Positions 7,012-16,140 are shown, numbered from the stretch's first letter. The stretch is 64,000 bases of DNA from Mesoterricola silvestris (GCF_030295405.1 NZ_AP027080.1:868001-932000), one strand, 5' to 3'. Notes: a model not told the origin generated them from the letters alone. Numbers and translations are program-made.

Positions 7012-9676
7012 CGGAACCGGCCTCCATGGATTCTTCATCCACCTCATCGGTGGCCTGTTCGCGGAACCATGTCGTATTCACCACATATTCGACGGTGTCC
7101 CCTTCCGGAAGGCGGCCTGGGAAGCTGATGCCCCAGGCTGGAACCCAGGAATCTTCCTTCTCGAGGCTCAGGACATGAAGCATGAGGAGGGGGCGCTGCC
7201 GAGCGCTTCGGTAATAGGCATCGCTAACGTTGGCCTGCTTCCCAGGGTGGTCCTTCTTGAACGCTTCTTTGGCTTCCTGGATCTCTGCTTCGGATAGTCC
7301 GGCCTTTTCATTACCCCGGCTTGCTACCCTGCTGGATTTTCCGCTCACCTGGTAGTAGTCGGCCTTATCCTTCACGCTTCGGAAGGCAGGGCGAATCATG
7401 TGCCCTGATACTTCAACAGGAGATTCCTCGTTACCCGGGGAATACAGGCAGACGTCCCAATGGCTGAGGTATTTCTCCTGGTGCTCTTCCAGGAATCGGA
7501 TGACAGGCCCGGCCATGGTTTGTGGATTCAGGTCATGGTTCTTCCAACCCTGAATCAACCCCTTTACGTCTTCTGCGTCGACGGATTTCCAGAATATGCC
7601 CTCGGCCGCATCCTCGGCCTTGCCCGGATAGATGGAATCAAGTCTGGCAACAGTCCTCTCGAACAATTGGCGGTTCTGCCTGATGGAATCTCTCCTGAGG
7701 AAGACTGTTTCGATGAGTCTTGCCCGCAGAGATACAGATAGCGTAACGACGGTGCCCTGCTTCATCTTGTTCCGGGCCGTGACGATGAGGGAATCCGGGT
7801 GGGCACGCACCTTTAGGCCGAACTCCATCGGGGTCCGGTTTTCACGTTCCATTCTCTTGATCTCGTCGCGGAGTTCGATAGAGGCCCCTGCGATGTGCCG
7901 GTACCAGGAAGTGGCATCGGGAGTCATATACAGTCTGCATACATCGAAATAGCCGTCCCGATATCCGAACCATCGACCCATCTGGAGAAGGCAGTCATAC
8001 ATGATTGAATTTCGGATGAAGTAGCTGACGGTCAATCCTTCCAGCGTGAAGCCTCTGGACAGGCCAAGACCGCCGACGGCGATTACGTTCAGGCCATCGT
8101 CCTTCCTTCCCTTGTAGTCAAGGGTATCAGTGGATCTGTTATTGATCGTCTTCACAACAATGGGACCCACAGCCTCGTTCAGGACCCCCTGGATCTCAGG
8201 CCAGGAATCGTGGGCTGAGGAGAACTCCTTGTCCCAGGTCGCATGCAGGGAGGACATTGTCATATCCTCAAGTGCTTTCACGGTCGGGAGGGCCGAATGG
8301 GCCTGGACGGCGTTCCTGAGATCAGTGAGGTAATCCGTGATCAGGGCAGTCACCTGGCCCTGCACGCTGTTGAATCTTGAAACGTTCACAAGCATGGAAT
8401 TGTGGGCATGGGTGGCCCCACGGAGCATGCGGATAGCCCTTGTCAGGATAAAGGAGCGCACCGCCTCGAGCAGACTTTCAGGGAGAAAGGCAATGCCGTG
8501 ATCGATCTTGTGCTTCTCCGGGAAGGCCTCCAGGTGGTCTCCAACTTCCCGCAGGATTCCAGGCTCGTCCTCCGAGAGGAACACTTTGGATGGCCCGACA
8601 TAGTTCACCGGAGCATCAAGTGCGACGATGAAGTCCCGGGGAAAAAGGTCCTCCTGGAGCATCTGATCATTGGTGTCGGGGTCGATGAAGATGTTTGCGA
8701 ATGGTGTTGCCGTATAGCCCAGATAGGCGTTCTGCTCGAACTGGTTCAGGAGTTCCCGGATGAGGCGATTGATCTGGGTAGGGTCGTTATCTGCACGCGT
8801 GTTGATTGAAGCGTTGTCTGCTTCATCATCGAGAAGCAGCATCGGCACTCCGCAGATCACCCCTCCCGAGGCGCGGTTGTTGCTCCGGAGCCAGGCTGTG
8901 AGGTTTTCCAGGACCCGCTTCTGCTTTTTCACGACAAGGATGATGGGTGCGTTGACTGAACTGAAGGAGATGTTGGCCGAGACGGCGATCTCGTTCTTGA
9001 AGTCGCGTGCCTTGGTGGTGAGGGAAATGGGTTGGAAGGTCGGGTCGATCACGCCAACGCCTGTTCTGGCCTCTGCGTTGCCGTGGACGACGCCCGCGCC
9101 AAGCCTGTCGGTATCCAGCCCTATGAAGCCGTCCTCGACACGCTCCTGGGTCTGCCGTCGCAGGTTGTTCTGCATGCCTGCGAGCAGTACGACGAATTTG
9201 TAGCCCAGGTCAGCAGCCTTGCAGGCAACACCGATGTAGTTGCCGGTCTTGCCGGACTGGACTTCACCAACGCCAAGGCCGCGCCGTTTCCACGGTCCGG
9301 GCCTGAGGGGGTTCTCGAGCAGGCCCACAATCCTGTCCGTATCCCTGTCGATGGTCCCGACCACACTTCGTGGCAGGGAGTTGCCAAGGAGGCGCCGATA
9401 GCGGTTCCAGTAGGAGAATTCGACGTCGGCTCTCCGTCCTTCCAGCCAAGGTTCGAAGGCTACCTGGATTACAGTTGCATCCTCCATCGTGATTTCAAGA
9501 CGGACCTCGATCCGCTTTGAGATGGCTTCAATCATCGCGTCAGTTCCCGCCGTCCCTGGAGGCGACATCACCGAGGTCAAACCAGCAACGATTTCACGAA
9601 CATCGCCTGCTCCGCGGGAGGGCTGGGAAGCGAGGACATTCATGGCCATGGTTTCAATAGTCTGTTCGGTTGTCAT
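7001..9676 (-). CDS. Z1-domain ATPase/endonuclease-associated protein
   Basis: This 891-residue protein has the Z1 domain found in MORC/MutL-type restriction systems. A Walker A-like VQSGKT is at residues 139-144 and a helicase-style acidic box LLLDDEADNAS at 281-291. Further core motifs include GYTATPFANIFIDP and VGGLGLSRGFTLEGLTVSYF. The family is related to superfamily 2 helicases and is expected to move along or remodel DNA using ATP. Its ATG overlaps the stop of the GHKL ATPase gene (ATGA), indicating tight coupling. Length and motif order are normal for the family and nothing looks broken. Confidence 0.92.
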   Translation of the reverse strand: MTTEQTIETMAMNVLASQPSRGAGDVREIVAGLTSVMSPPGTAGTDAMIEAISKRIEVRLEITMEDATVIQVAFEPWLEGRRADVEFSYWNRYRRLLGNSLPRSVVGTIDRDTDRIVGLLENPLRPGPWKRRGLGVGEVQSGKTGNYIGVACKAADLGYKFVVLLAGMQNNLRRQTQERVEDGFIGLDTDRLGAGVVHGNAEARTGVGVIDPTFQPISLTTKARDFKNEIAVSANISFSSVNAPIILVVKKQKRVLENLTAWLRSNNRASGGVICGVPMLLLDDEADNASINTRADNDPTQINRLIRELLNQFEQNAYLGYTATPFANIFIDPDTNDQMLQEDLFPRDFIVALDAPVNYVGPSKVFLSEDEPGILREVGDHLEAFPEKHKIDHGIAFLPESLLEAVRSFILTRAIRMLRGATHAHNSMLVNVSRFNSVQGQVTALITDYLTDLRNAVQAHSALPTVKALEDMTMSSLHATWDKEFSSAHDSWPEIQGVLNEAVGPIVVKTINNRSTDTLDYKGRKDDGLNVIAVGGLGLSRGFTLEGLTVSYFIRNSIMYDCLLQMGRWFGYRDGYFDVCRLYMTPDATSWYRHIAGASIELRDEIKRMERENRTPMEFGLKVRAHPDSLIVTARNKMKQGTVVTLSVSLRARLIETVFLRRDSIRQNRQLFERTVARLDSIYPGKAEDAAEGIFWKSVDAEDVKGLIQGWKNHDLNPQTMAGPVIRFLEEHQEKYLSHWDVCLYSPGNEESPVEVSGHMIRPAFRSVKDKADYYQVSGKSSRVASRGNEKAGLSEAEIQEAKEAFKKDHPGKQANVSDAYYRSARQRPLLMLHVLSLEKEDSWVPAWGISFPGRLPEGDTVEYVVNTTWFREQATDEVDEESMEAGSDEG

Positions 9677-11235
9677 TCGCCCTCCGGCAGTCCATCAAGG
9701 AAATGGTCGACAAAGGATTGATTGGAGGCAAACGGTTCCATGGAGCGGAGGCGCTGCCTGAACTCCCCCTTTTCCTCAACCGGGAAGCAGGCCCTCAGAT
9801 GCGAAGCCAGCCGCTCAAGGAACTCCGAATCCGCGGATTCCGAATCGCATCGTTCCGGGTGGCCAGCCATTTCGCTGAACATGAGGGCCGTGGGGAAGCA
9901 TTTCCCGATCATGGCCAGGGCCAGATCCAGTTGCATCCGGCCTTCTTCTGGAAGGTCACCACGAAGGTCGACCAGGATGGGATGGTCCGGATTGACCTCG
10001 TACTGGACGCGCTGATTGAACTCCCGGCGCCGCCACACAGCGACCGCGCTCCGCTGTGCGATTACTGCACCTCGGTGGACATACGGCCGTTTTGCACTCT
10101 CACGGATCTTGTCCATCAGGACCTTCATCCTCTGCCGTACCGTTTCCGGAGGGTGGGCCCTGGATTTCCTGACGTCGATCGTCCAGAGATAGTCCAATGT
10201 GTTCGGGATATCGATCCGGATTCTGGCCAGTTTTGTCAATTCCTCTTGGCGGGCCATTCTGAACCACGTCCCCGAAATGATGAGTCGGCGGTTCCTGTAG
10301 ATGTAGAACCCCTGAGACCGAAGATAGCCTTCCCCGCCAGCGCAGCCCTGGTATTCCGCGGGGGTGACCTTTGAATGATGAGGGAGTATGTAGGGGTGCA
10401 TCTCCACTGTTTCGCCGTTGATCTTGAAACGCTCTACGGTGAGGAGGGTAGTGCTGGGGTGCTTGGAATTAAACGGGTCGAATGGTTTGATTGGCTGGCA
10501 ATTGATCCGAATGGAAACCTTCTGCTCCCCAGGCTCACCGGCAAGGTACCGGTGGAATACAAGAGCCAGATGCTCGCGAATGCTGGCAACCTTTTCATTC
10601 AGAATCGCCTGGCCATGTTCTCCACTGGACCCGAGGTCCAGCCGGTCCAACTGCTCCCAGAAGACGATTGTCCCGGTTGGAGGGAGCTCTTCCATGACGG
10701 GGATTGCATTCAGATCCTGCTTCGAAGGCCGGATCAGCTTCCATTGGTCGGTCGCCCTGACCCGATCAAGGTCCCAGCATCTGGCGATCGCATTGCCTTC
10801 CTTCCGGGTGACCACCGTGAGCCGCCGGCACTGGGAGAAGCTCGCAGTCTTGAGGCCTAGGCCGAATCGGCCCAAATCCTTCGGGTCCCTGGTCGCCAGA
10901 GGACTGCGGGTTCCGGGCCGCATTGCCTCCACGAGATCCAATTCGGTCATGCCGGCGCCGTTGTCGAGAACTGCGAACCATGGCTGGCCGAGGTGATTCC
11001 AGCCGAATCTCAGATCGACCTGGGAGGCGCTGGCGGCAATGGAATTGTCGATGATGTCTGCAACGGCTGACTCAAGGGAATAGCCGATGTCCCGCATCGC
11101 CTCGATGAAAACACCTGCACGAGGGGCTACTTCCTCTCCTTCAAGGTCGGGGGATGAAACAGGGATTTCCGGGGCTCCAGAATTCAAGATCAAATACTCC
11201 TCATGGCATGATTCAAGAATCATGATCCATCCCAT
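9673..11235 (-). CDS. MORC/MutL-type GHKL ATPase of R-M cassette
   Basis: This is a GHKL-fold ATPase of about 500-520 residues. The ATP-binding boxes are intact: N-box ADIIDNSIAA (residues 59-68), G1 DNGAGM (91-96) and G2 LGRFGLGLKTASF (121-133). An S5-like domain follows, then a long C-terminal region without a recognised motif. In such systems the ATPase is thought to clamp DNA and control the nucleases. The start is uncertain. ATGs at 11235 and 11223 lack ribosome-binding sites and overlap an inverted repeat, whereas a TTG at 11187 has AGGAG nine bases upstream and may be the true start. It is the first gene of the operon and is divergent from vsr. Confidence 0.88.
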   Translation of the reverse strand: MGWIMILESCHEEYLILNSGAPEIPVSSPDLEGEEVAPRAGVFIEAMRDIGYSLESAVADIIDNSIAASASQVDLRFGWNHLGQPWFAVLDNGAGMTELDLVEAMRPGTRSPLATRDPKDLGRFGLGLKTASFSQCRRLTVVTRKEGNAIARCWDLDRVRATDQWKLIRPSKQDLNAIPVMEELPPTGTIVFWEQLDRLDLGSSGEHGQAILNEKVASIREHLALVFHRYLAGEPGEQKVSIRINCQPIKPFDPFNSKHPSTTLLTVERFKINGETVEMHPYILPHHSKVTPAEYQGCAGGEGYLRSQGFYIYRNRRLIISGTWFRMARQEELTKLARIRIDIPNTLDYLWTIDVRKSRAHPPETVRQRMKVLMDKIRESAKRPYVHRGAVIAQRSAVAVWRRREFNQRVQYEVNPDHPILVDLRGDLPEEGRMQLDLALAMIGKCFPTALMFSEMAGHPERCDSESADSEFLERLASHLRACFPVEEKGEFRQRLRSMEPFASNQSFVDHFLDGLPEGE

Positions 11236-11250
11236 TGGACAAATATTGTC
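11208..11250. promoter_or_regulatory. Divergent promoter region with two perfect dyads
   Basis: Two perfect inverted repeats lie between the restriction and modification arms. ATGATTC-AA-GAATCAT spans 11208-11223 and GACAA-ATA-TTGTC spans 11238-11250. An AT-rich TATGAT box (11255-11260) for the rightward operon overlaps this zone. They are good candidate operators for coordinated expression of methyltransferase and nuclease. The regulator is not obvious, because no small C-protein gene is nearby. Confidence 0.5.
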
Positions 11251-11410
11251 TAGTCTATGATCTCTAAATCAGACCGGATGGGGGTTGAATCCTGTTATTA
11301 AACCCCATTCGGAACCCTCGGTGAAGGCCTCATTACTGGAGCTACCCTCTAGCGGGTTCAGGGCCTGGTCTCCGCTGGCGGAACCTGGTAGCCTTTCGGC
11401 AGGAGAATAC

Positions 11411-11878
11411 TTGACCAGGAAGAAGTCTGAGACATCTGGGCGGCGACATCGGGGTGACACGATGTCTCCCGAGACGCGAAGCGCGGTCATGGCCCGCATC
11501 AAGGGCAAGGATACGCTGCCTGAACGCCAGGTTGCTGCCTTGTTGTCCCCCCATGGCCTCTCATGGGAATCCCATGCCGCAGATCTACCCGGGCGCCCGG
11601 ACCTCGTGTTCCGGGATGCCAAGGTCGTGGTTTTCGTGGACGGGGACTTCTGGCACGGTTGGCGTTTCCCCCAGTGGCGGGACAAGCTCTCCGTGGAATG
11701 GGAGGCCAAGATCAAGCGCAATCGTGAAAGGGATGTCCGGAACCAGCGCAAATTGAGGCGGATGGGCTGGAAAGTCGTCCGCTTGTGGGAACATCAGATC
11801 TGCGACAACCCGGATTCCGCCAAACGCCGGGTTCTGGTTGCTCTAGGCCTCGAACCATTGATGGAGTTGCTGACTTGA
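11411..11878 (+). CDS. vsr: Very short patch repair (Vsr) endonuclease
   Basis: This is a 155-residue Vsr-family nuclease, which nicks T:G mismatches created by deamination of 5-methylcytosine. Family blocks seen are MARIKGKDTLPER, DLPGRPDLVF with the catalytic Asp64, and VVFVDGDFWHGW with His82 of the metal/zinc site. I start at a TTG (11411) because AGGAG lies five bases upstream. The first ATG (11462) has only a poor site and would remove residues before SPETRS. It ends inside the start codon of the methyltransferase gene, so both are co-translated, the usual vsr-dcm pairing. It may also act as a nuclease in the defence cassette. Confidence 0.92.
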   Translation: MTRKKSETSGRRHRGDTMSPETRSAVMARIKGKDTLPERQVAALLSPHGLSWESHAADLPGRPDLVFRDAKVVVFVDGDFWHGWRFPQWRDKLSVEWEAKIKRNRERDVRNQRKLRRMGWKVVRLWEHQICDNPDSAKRRVLVALGLEPLMELLT

Positions 11879-12909
11879 GTCTTAAAACACTGGATCTGTT
11901 CTGCGGTGGTGGCGGCAGCAGTTGGGGAGCCGTCCAGGCGGGCGCCCAAATTGTGTTGGGAATTGATGGGTGGGATCGCGCCATTGAGACCTATTCGCGA
12001 AACTTCAAGAACCGCGGACGCCAGTACCTGATGGCAGAGGACACCGGGCCTTCCGACCTGGGGTTGGAGCAGGGGCAGGTCGAGCTTCTCCTTGCATCTC
12101 CGGAATGCACGAACCACACATGCGCAAAAGGAGCCGGGAACAGGGACGAGGAAAGCAAACGTACCGCCAATTATGTGCTCAATTTCGCCTGTGAGCTTGA
12201 ACCCGAATGGATTGTTATCGAGAACGTAGTGCACATGAAACGGTGGCACGGGTTCGAGCCGTTGTTGGAAGGGTTGAAGGATCTGGGTTACGGCACAACC
12301 ATCCAGACGCTGGACGCTTCGGATTTCGGCGTGCCCCAGACCCGGCGGCGTCTGTTCATCTTGTGCTCTAAAGGTTCCACCCCGGATCCCGTTCCGCTTC
12401 CTGGGACTGCTGTCGTCAACGCCCGGGAGATCCTTGACTACGATACGGCCACGGGCAAGGACCTGCATAGGAGCAGGGAACTGTTCGATGGCAGGAGGGC
12501 CAAGGCCACTTTGGAACGGTTTGAGCGGGGGGTCGCGGCGCTAGGGAAGGGGAAGCCCTTCCTGATCGTCTATTACGGATCAGATGCTGCCGGAGGATGG
12601 CAGTCACTTGACCGACCGTTGCGGACTTTGACCACGCTGGACAGATTTGGCCTGGTCACCTGGAAGAAGGGCATCCCGTTCCTTCGCATGCTCCAAGTGC
12701 CCGAGATCATGCGTGCGATGGGCTTCAGGGAAGAGGACGGTTTCCAGTTCACGGGCACACGGCGGGAACAGATCAAGCAACTCGGCAACGGCGTGTGTCC
12801 TCCGGTCATGGAGGCCGTCGTCAAGCATCTTTGTGCAGTCAGAAGGAAGCCCCGGAAGCTGAAAGCAGTTGTGCGAAAAAGGAAGACGAAGGCTCTGGTC
12901 CTGGCCTAG
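11875..12909 (+). CDS. C5-cytosine DNA methyltransferase
   Basis: This is a 344-residue C5-cytosine methyltransferase. Motif I is DLFCGGGGSS (residues 7-16). Motif IV is the variant ASPECTNHT with catalytic Cys78 instead of the usual PCQ context, motif VI is ENV (116-118), motif VIII is QTRRR (155-159), and motif X is near QLGNGV. The SPECTNH variant is typical of methylases linked to MORC/Z1 systems. The start is a TTG at 11875 overlapping the vsr stop; I chose it because motif I follows directly. It should protect the host from the divergent restriction arm. The target sequence cannot be read from the protein. Confidence 0.93.
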   Translation: MSLKTLDLFCGGGGSSWGAVQAGAQIVLGIDGWDRAIETYSRNFKNRGRQYLMAEDTGPSDLGLEQGQVELLLASPECTNHTCAKGAGNRDEESKRTANYVLNFACELEPEWIVIENVVHMKRWHGFEPLLEGLKDLGYGTTIQTLDASDFGVPQTRRRLFILCSKGSTPDPVPLPGTAVVNAREILDYDTATGKDLHRSRELFDGRRAKATLERFERGVAALGKGKPFLIVYYGSDAAGGWQSLDRPLRTLTTLDRFGLVTWKKGIPFLRMLQVPEIMRAMGFREEDGFQFTGTRREQIKQLGNGVCPPVMEAVVKHLCAVRRKPRKLKAVVRKRKTKALVLA

Positions 12910-12959
12910 GGATTGGATTTGGTGACAGGACCAAGTCCAACGGTGCATGAAAAATGAGC

Positions 12960-12980
12960 GAAAAATTGCAACAATTTTTC
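12960..12980 (+). terminator. AT-rich hairpin after methyltransferase
   Basis: GAAAAATTG-CAA-CAATTTTTC forms a perfect nine-base-pair stem with a three-base loop and a T-run inside its 3' arm. It lies 50 bases after the methyltransferase stop codon. It is probably a weak intrinsic terminator for the vsr-methylase operon. Confidence 0.5.
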
Positions 12981-13015
12981 TAAATATTACAAACAAATGA
13001 CATGTATGTTAAAAT

Positions 13016-13036
13016 TAACACCCTGTTAGGGTGTTA
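13016..13036 (+). repeat. 21-bp palindrome, right copy of a cassette-flanking pair
   Basis: Perfect nine-base arms TAACACCCT and AGGGTGTTA surround GTT. The 24-base block 13014-13037 repeats, inverted, the block at 3930-3953 on the other side of the R-M cassette. A degenerate relative of its right half (two-base insertion) occurs at 22199-22216. The rest of the 12910-13247 spacer holds only the hairpin above and AT-rich promoter-like sequence. Confidence 0.6.
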
Positions 13037-13247
13037 CTCTAAAATGATCTTTTGGAGTCTTTGAGATTGGCGCCTATTCATATATTTCAAAGGGTGCCGA
13101 AAGGAGTCATGCGTCATGTTGTGCTCGTTTGAGCTTGTGGCTCGGCAGATGATGGCTGGGTTTCGATCCTCAATGGGAGAGTGATTTTGCCAACAAATGT
13201 CCACTCAATCCTGTGACCCTTGAAGATCCCTTGAATGGAGTCCGGCG

Positions 13248-15074
13248 ATGCCTTTCCCTGGTAAGCACCCGTACAAACTAGATGGCATGGCTTTGGAAAG
13301 AATGGTCCATCGTTCGCTGGCGGAGGGAAAACCCAAAGCCTTTTCCGTCCATTCCTTTCGGGCCCTGAGGGTAAGCGAATTTAAGGCGTTTGGATCACCC
13401 CAGAATATTCCGATTCGGCCTATCACAATCATTTTTGGCCCCAACAGTGCAGGGAAAAGCAGTGTCTTACACAGCCTGGTCTACCTTCATGAGGTTGAAA
13501 AAACAGGTGAAGTGGACGTTCGGAAGCCATCTTTGTCAAAAGGGATGATTGATCTGGGGGGGTGGGCCCAATTCCACCACCCTGTTGAAGACGGCGATGG
13601 GATGGCATTTGAACTCGGGTTTCAGGGATCCTCTTTCCCGTCGAGCAAGGATCTCTGCGACTGCTGTGATGAAGACCTTGGTTACTATTTTTCCGTCGTT
13701 TCCTTGCCCGACGAATACAGCGACACCGGTTCAACCTTCTATTGCCATGGCATGATGACTGTCGATGGAAGGCCCTTGCTCAGTGCGGCTGGCCATCATG
13801 ACGACGAATGGGATCCCGATTTTGACCTCAGCGACAAGGATCTTCAGGCGACTTGGGCAGACCTTCTGAAACGAAAAAAGATGCTGCCCAGGAGGGTGGG
13901 TCAACTTGATGAGTTCGGGGACGACCCCGTTCTGGAGAAAGTGGTAGAGGCCATCAACGGTGGCCTGGAATGGGGTGGAACGGGTCCAATGGATCGCTGG
14001 GCCGCAACGCGTGGCAATGCTCCTAAGTGCGCTCCCACCATTTCTTCACTCAGGCAGACTGTGGCCAAAGTATCCACCGAAATGGTTGAGGCGGTAGAAA
14101 GCCTAATGACCAGGATGAGCTACCATGGGCCCTTCAGAGAATATCGGAGCCGCGAATCACTCATCGTCGAACCGGCAATGCGTCAGAGTGGCAGTACGCC
14201 TGGAAGTAGGAGCGAGGATGCATGGGAGACGCTATTCCATCGATATGACGTTCGGGCACAGGTGAATGCGTGGATGAAAACCTGTGGCACGCTGGAAACA
14301 GGCTACGAGGTGATCCGGCGACGTTTTGTTGATGCCGAAAGCATTTTCGATATTGTATTGAAGGTAGTTCAAGAAGGCGCAGGCATCCTTGAAAGTGATG
14401 ATCGGGGGTACCAAGGCACCCGGTACCGACTTGAGATCGCTGCCCAATCGCAGCTTGCAGAGGACCCAGGCATCATTGAGGCAGCAAGGAAAGCCTTCCT
14501 GCTCCTGGAGTCCTTGCATGTGCTCGCACCATCCAAGATCAAAGAACCGACCCAGGAACTCGCGCTCCAGTTGACGCTCCACATGGTGGACACGATGCCA
14601 TTCAAGCGACTGGACCAATTGCTTCTGATCGAACGCAGGACCGGAAAGGAAGTCAGTTTGCGGGATATTGGTGTGGGACTCAGCCAGCTTCTCCCCCTCA
14701 TCGTTTCTGCCTTCGCTGCATGGAATGAGCTCATCCTGGTCGAACAGCCGGAACTCCATGTCCACCCGGCACTACAGGCCGAATTGGCTGACGTCGTAAT
14801 CCGCTCTGCGGTTGGGGAGCAAAAGAACACATTCATTCTGGAAACCCACAGCGAGCACCTCCTCCTCAGGATCCTCCGCAGGATCCGGGAAACCACCTCC
14901 GGAAGCCTTCCCGATGGCCTTGTGCCAATCCGCCCCGAGGACGTTTCTGTGCTATTCGTGGAAAAGGCGGAAGGGGGGGCCGTTGTAACCCCTATTCCCA
15001 TCACCCATGACGGGGATTTTGCAGTTCCATGGCCACATGGCTTTTTCCCCGAACGTGCCCAGGAGTTGTTCTAG
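13248..15074 (+). CDS. AAA ATPase (DUF3696/OLD-like ABC type), defence candidate
   Basis: This is a 608-residue ATPase with a split ABC-type core. Walker A is FGPNSAGKSS (63-72) after an FKAFG...PITIIFG start strand. A signature-like LRDIGVGLSQLLPLI follows, then a Walker B-region VEQPELHVHPALQAEL (498-513) and a D-loop/switch LETHSEHLLLR near 531. The EQPELHVHP and THSEHLLLR blocks are typical of DUF3696-containing AAA ATPases of defence loci. GGAG seven bases upstream supports the ATG. The next gene starts one base after its stop, so the two almost certainly form one unit. I infer a sensor or motor role with the downstream protein as effector. Confidence 0.8.
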   Translation: MPFPGKHPYKLDGMALERMVHRSLAEGKPKAFSVHSFRALRVSEFKAFGSPQNIPIRPITIIFGPNSAGKSSVLHSLVYLHEVEKTGEVDVRKPSLSKGMIDLGGWAQFHHPVEDGDGMAFELGFQGSSFPSSKDLCDCCDEDLGYYFSVVSLPDEYSDTGSTFYCHGMMTVDGRPLLSAAGHHDDEWDPDFDLSDKDLQATWADLLKRKKMLPRRVGQLDEFGDDPVLEKVVEAINGGLEWGGTGPMDRWAATRGNAPKCAPTISSLRQTVAKVSTEMVEAVESLMTRMSYHGPFREYRSRESLIVEPAMRQSGSTPGSRSEDAWETLFHRYDVRAQVNAWMKTCGTLETGYEVIRRRFVDAESIFDIVLKVVQEGAGILESDDRGYQGTRYRLEIAAQSQLAEDPGIIEAARKAFLLLESLHVLAPSKIKEPTQELALQLTLHMVDTMPFKRLDQLLLIERRTGKEVSLRDIGVGLSQLLPLIVSAFAAWNELILVEQPELHVHPALQAELADVVIRSAVGEQKNTFILETHSEHLLLRILRRIRETTSGSLPDGLVPIRPEDVSVLFVEKAEGGAVVTPIPITHDGDFAVPWPHGFFPERAQELF

Positions 15075-15075
15075 C

Positions 15076-15975
15076 ATGCTCCATGAATTTGCTTTGGACC
15101 CTGAGGCCGTCGAAGACCTGAAGGACCTGCGCTTCCTCCAGGAGGCCTTTGGTCTTCCCAAGGGGCGATTGCTTGCTGAACTACCAGAAGGTTGGGCAGC
15201 CGCCGTGTTCAAGAGGCTCGGGGGAGCTGGCGGGCTGAATGCAAGCAAGGTCACGGAACGCCTTGTGGAATTGAAGAGATGCATGACAGCTCGGCCCAGC
15301 AACCCTATTGGTCCCTTTCTGACTGTAGCCCAGGTTGAGCATCAGCGCTGCCGGTTCCATGCCATCCTGACTGCCGACAGGGCGGTTCCAGAGATTCCAC
15401 TGATCCCTTTTCAGGAGGTGACAGAAAGCCCGCTTTGGCAGTCGCCTCGATCAATCGCATGGCCGAGAGAACGTGGGACGATCTTGAAAAGGCTCCGGGT
15501 CTTTGGATCGCTTACCCGAGAACTTCACCTAATCGATCCCTATTTTAATCTTCGCTTTGCTGGGTGCAGAAATTTCCTGGAAGAACTGCTCACACTGATT
15601 TTAGAAGGAAGAGGGCGGGAAGCTTGCCATGTCCGGGTCCATTTCCATCTATCGGCTAAACACACGGGATCCTCCATTCCCATCGAAGATTGGACACTCA
15701 GGCTGAATCGCCTGACGAAGTGGAGGCCGCTTAGTGTAAATATCTCACTTTGGGATGACGAGTCCTTTCATACCCGATTTCATAACCGCTATCTCCTCAA
15801 CGACAGTGGGGGGATTCAGTTCGGTGATGGCCTTGAGCTACAGGAACTCAGGAGGGGTTTGGACACCGCCAGCCTCCTCGGCGAGGAGGCATACGGCGAA
15901 CTTTGGCGCCGTGTGCGGACCCTTCAGCCTGTTCAAAACGCAAGGATTGTCGTCCCAGAAAGAGGGCGTCGGTAA
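15076..15975 (+). CDS. Unknown partner protein with PLD-like HxR(x4)D motif
   Basis: This is a 299-residue protein translationally linked to the ATPase, with AGGAG inside the ATPase's last codons and one base between the genes. The N-terminal 75 residues look helical. Residues 150-158 read HLIDPYFNL and residues 232-251 contain H-T-R-F-H-N-R-Y-L-L-N-D followed by SGGIQFGDG. The H236-x-R238-x4-D243 pattern plus a following Gly-rich strand resembles one half of a phospholipase D/MIT_C-type active site with Arg in place of Lys. PLD-fold nucleases often dimerise to complete the site. I therefore suspect a nuclease effector, but no family assignment is certain. Confidence 0.6.
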   Translation: MLHEFALDPEAVEDLKDLRFLQEAFGLPKGRLLAELPEGWAAAVFKRLGGAGGLNASKVTERLVELKRCMTARPSNPIGPFLTVAQVEHQRCRFHAILTADRAVPEIPLIPFQEVTESPLWQSPRSIAWPRERGTILKRLRVFGSLTRELHLIDPYFNLRFAGCRNFLEELLTLILEGRGREACHVRVHFHLSAKHTGSSIPIEDWTLRLNRLTKWRPLSVNISLWDDESFHTRFHNRYLLNDSGGIQFGDGLELQELRRGLDTASLLGEEAYGELWRRVRTLQPVQNARIVVPERGRR

Positions 15976-16140
15976 TTTTCATCGCATACACTCCCTGGTT
16001 TCGCGGCATTCCCATACGACCATGGAGGTCATATCAGGTCTTCGAAATTGACCTCCTGGGTCATTTCCCGGGGGGCATCCAGGCTGGGTGGTGGTCTTCA
16101 TAGAGATCTCAGACAATCGCGTGGCATGGATGCAGCGGGG

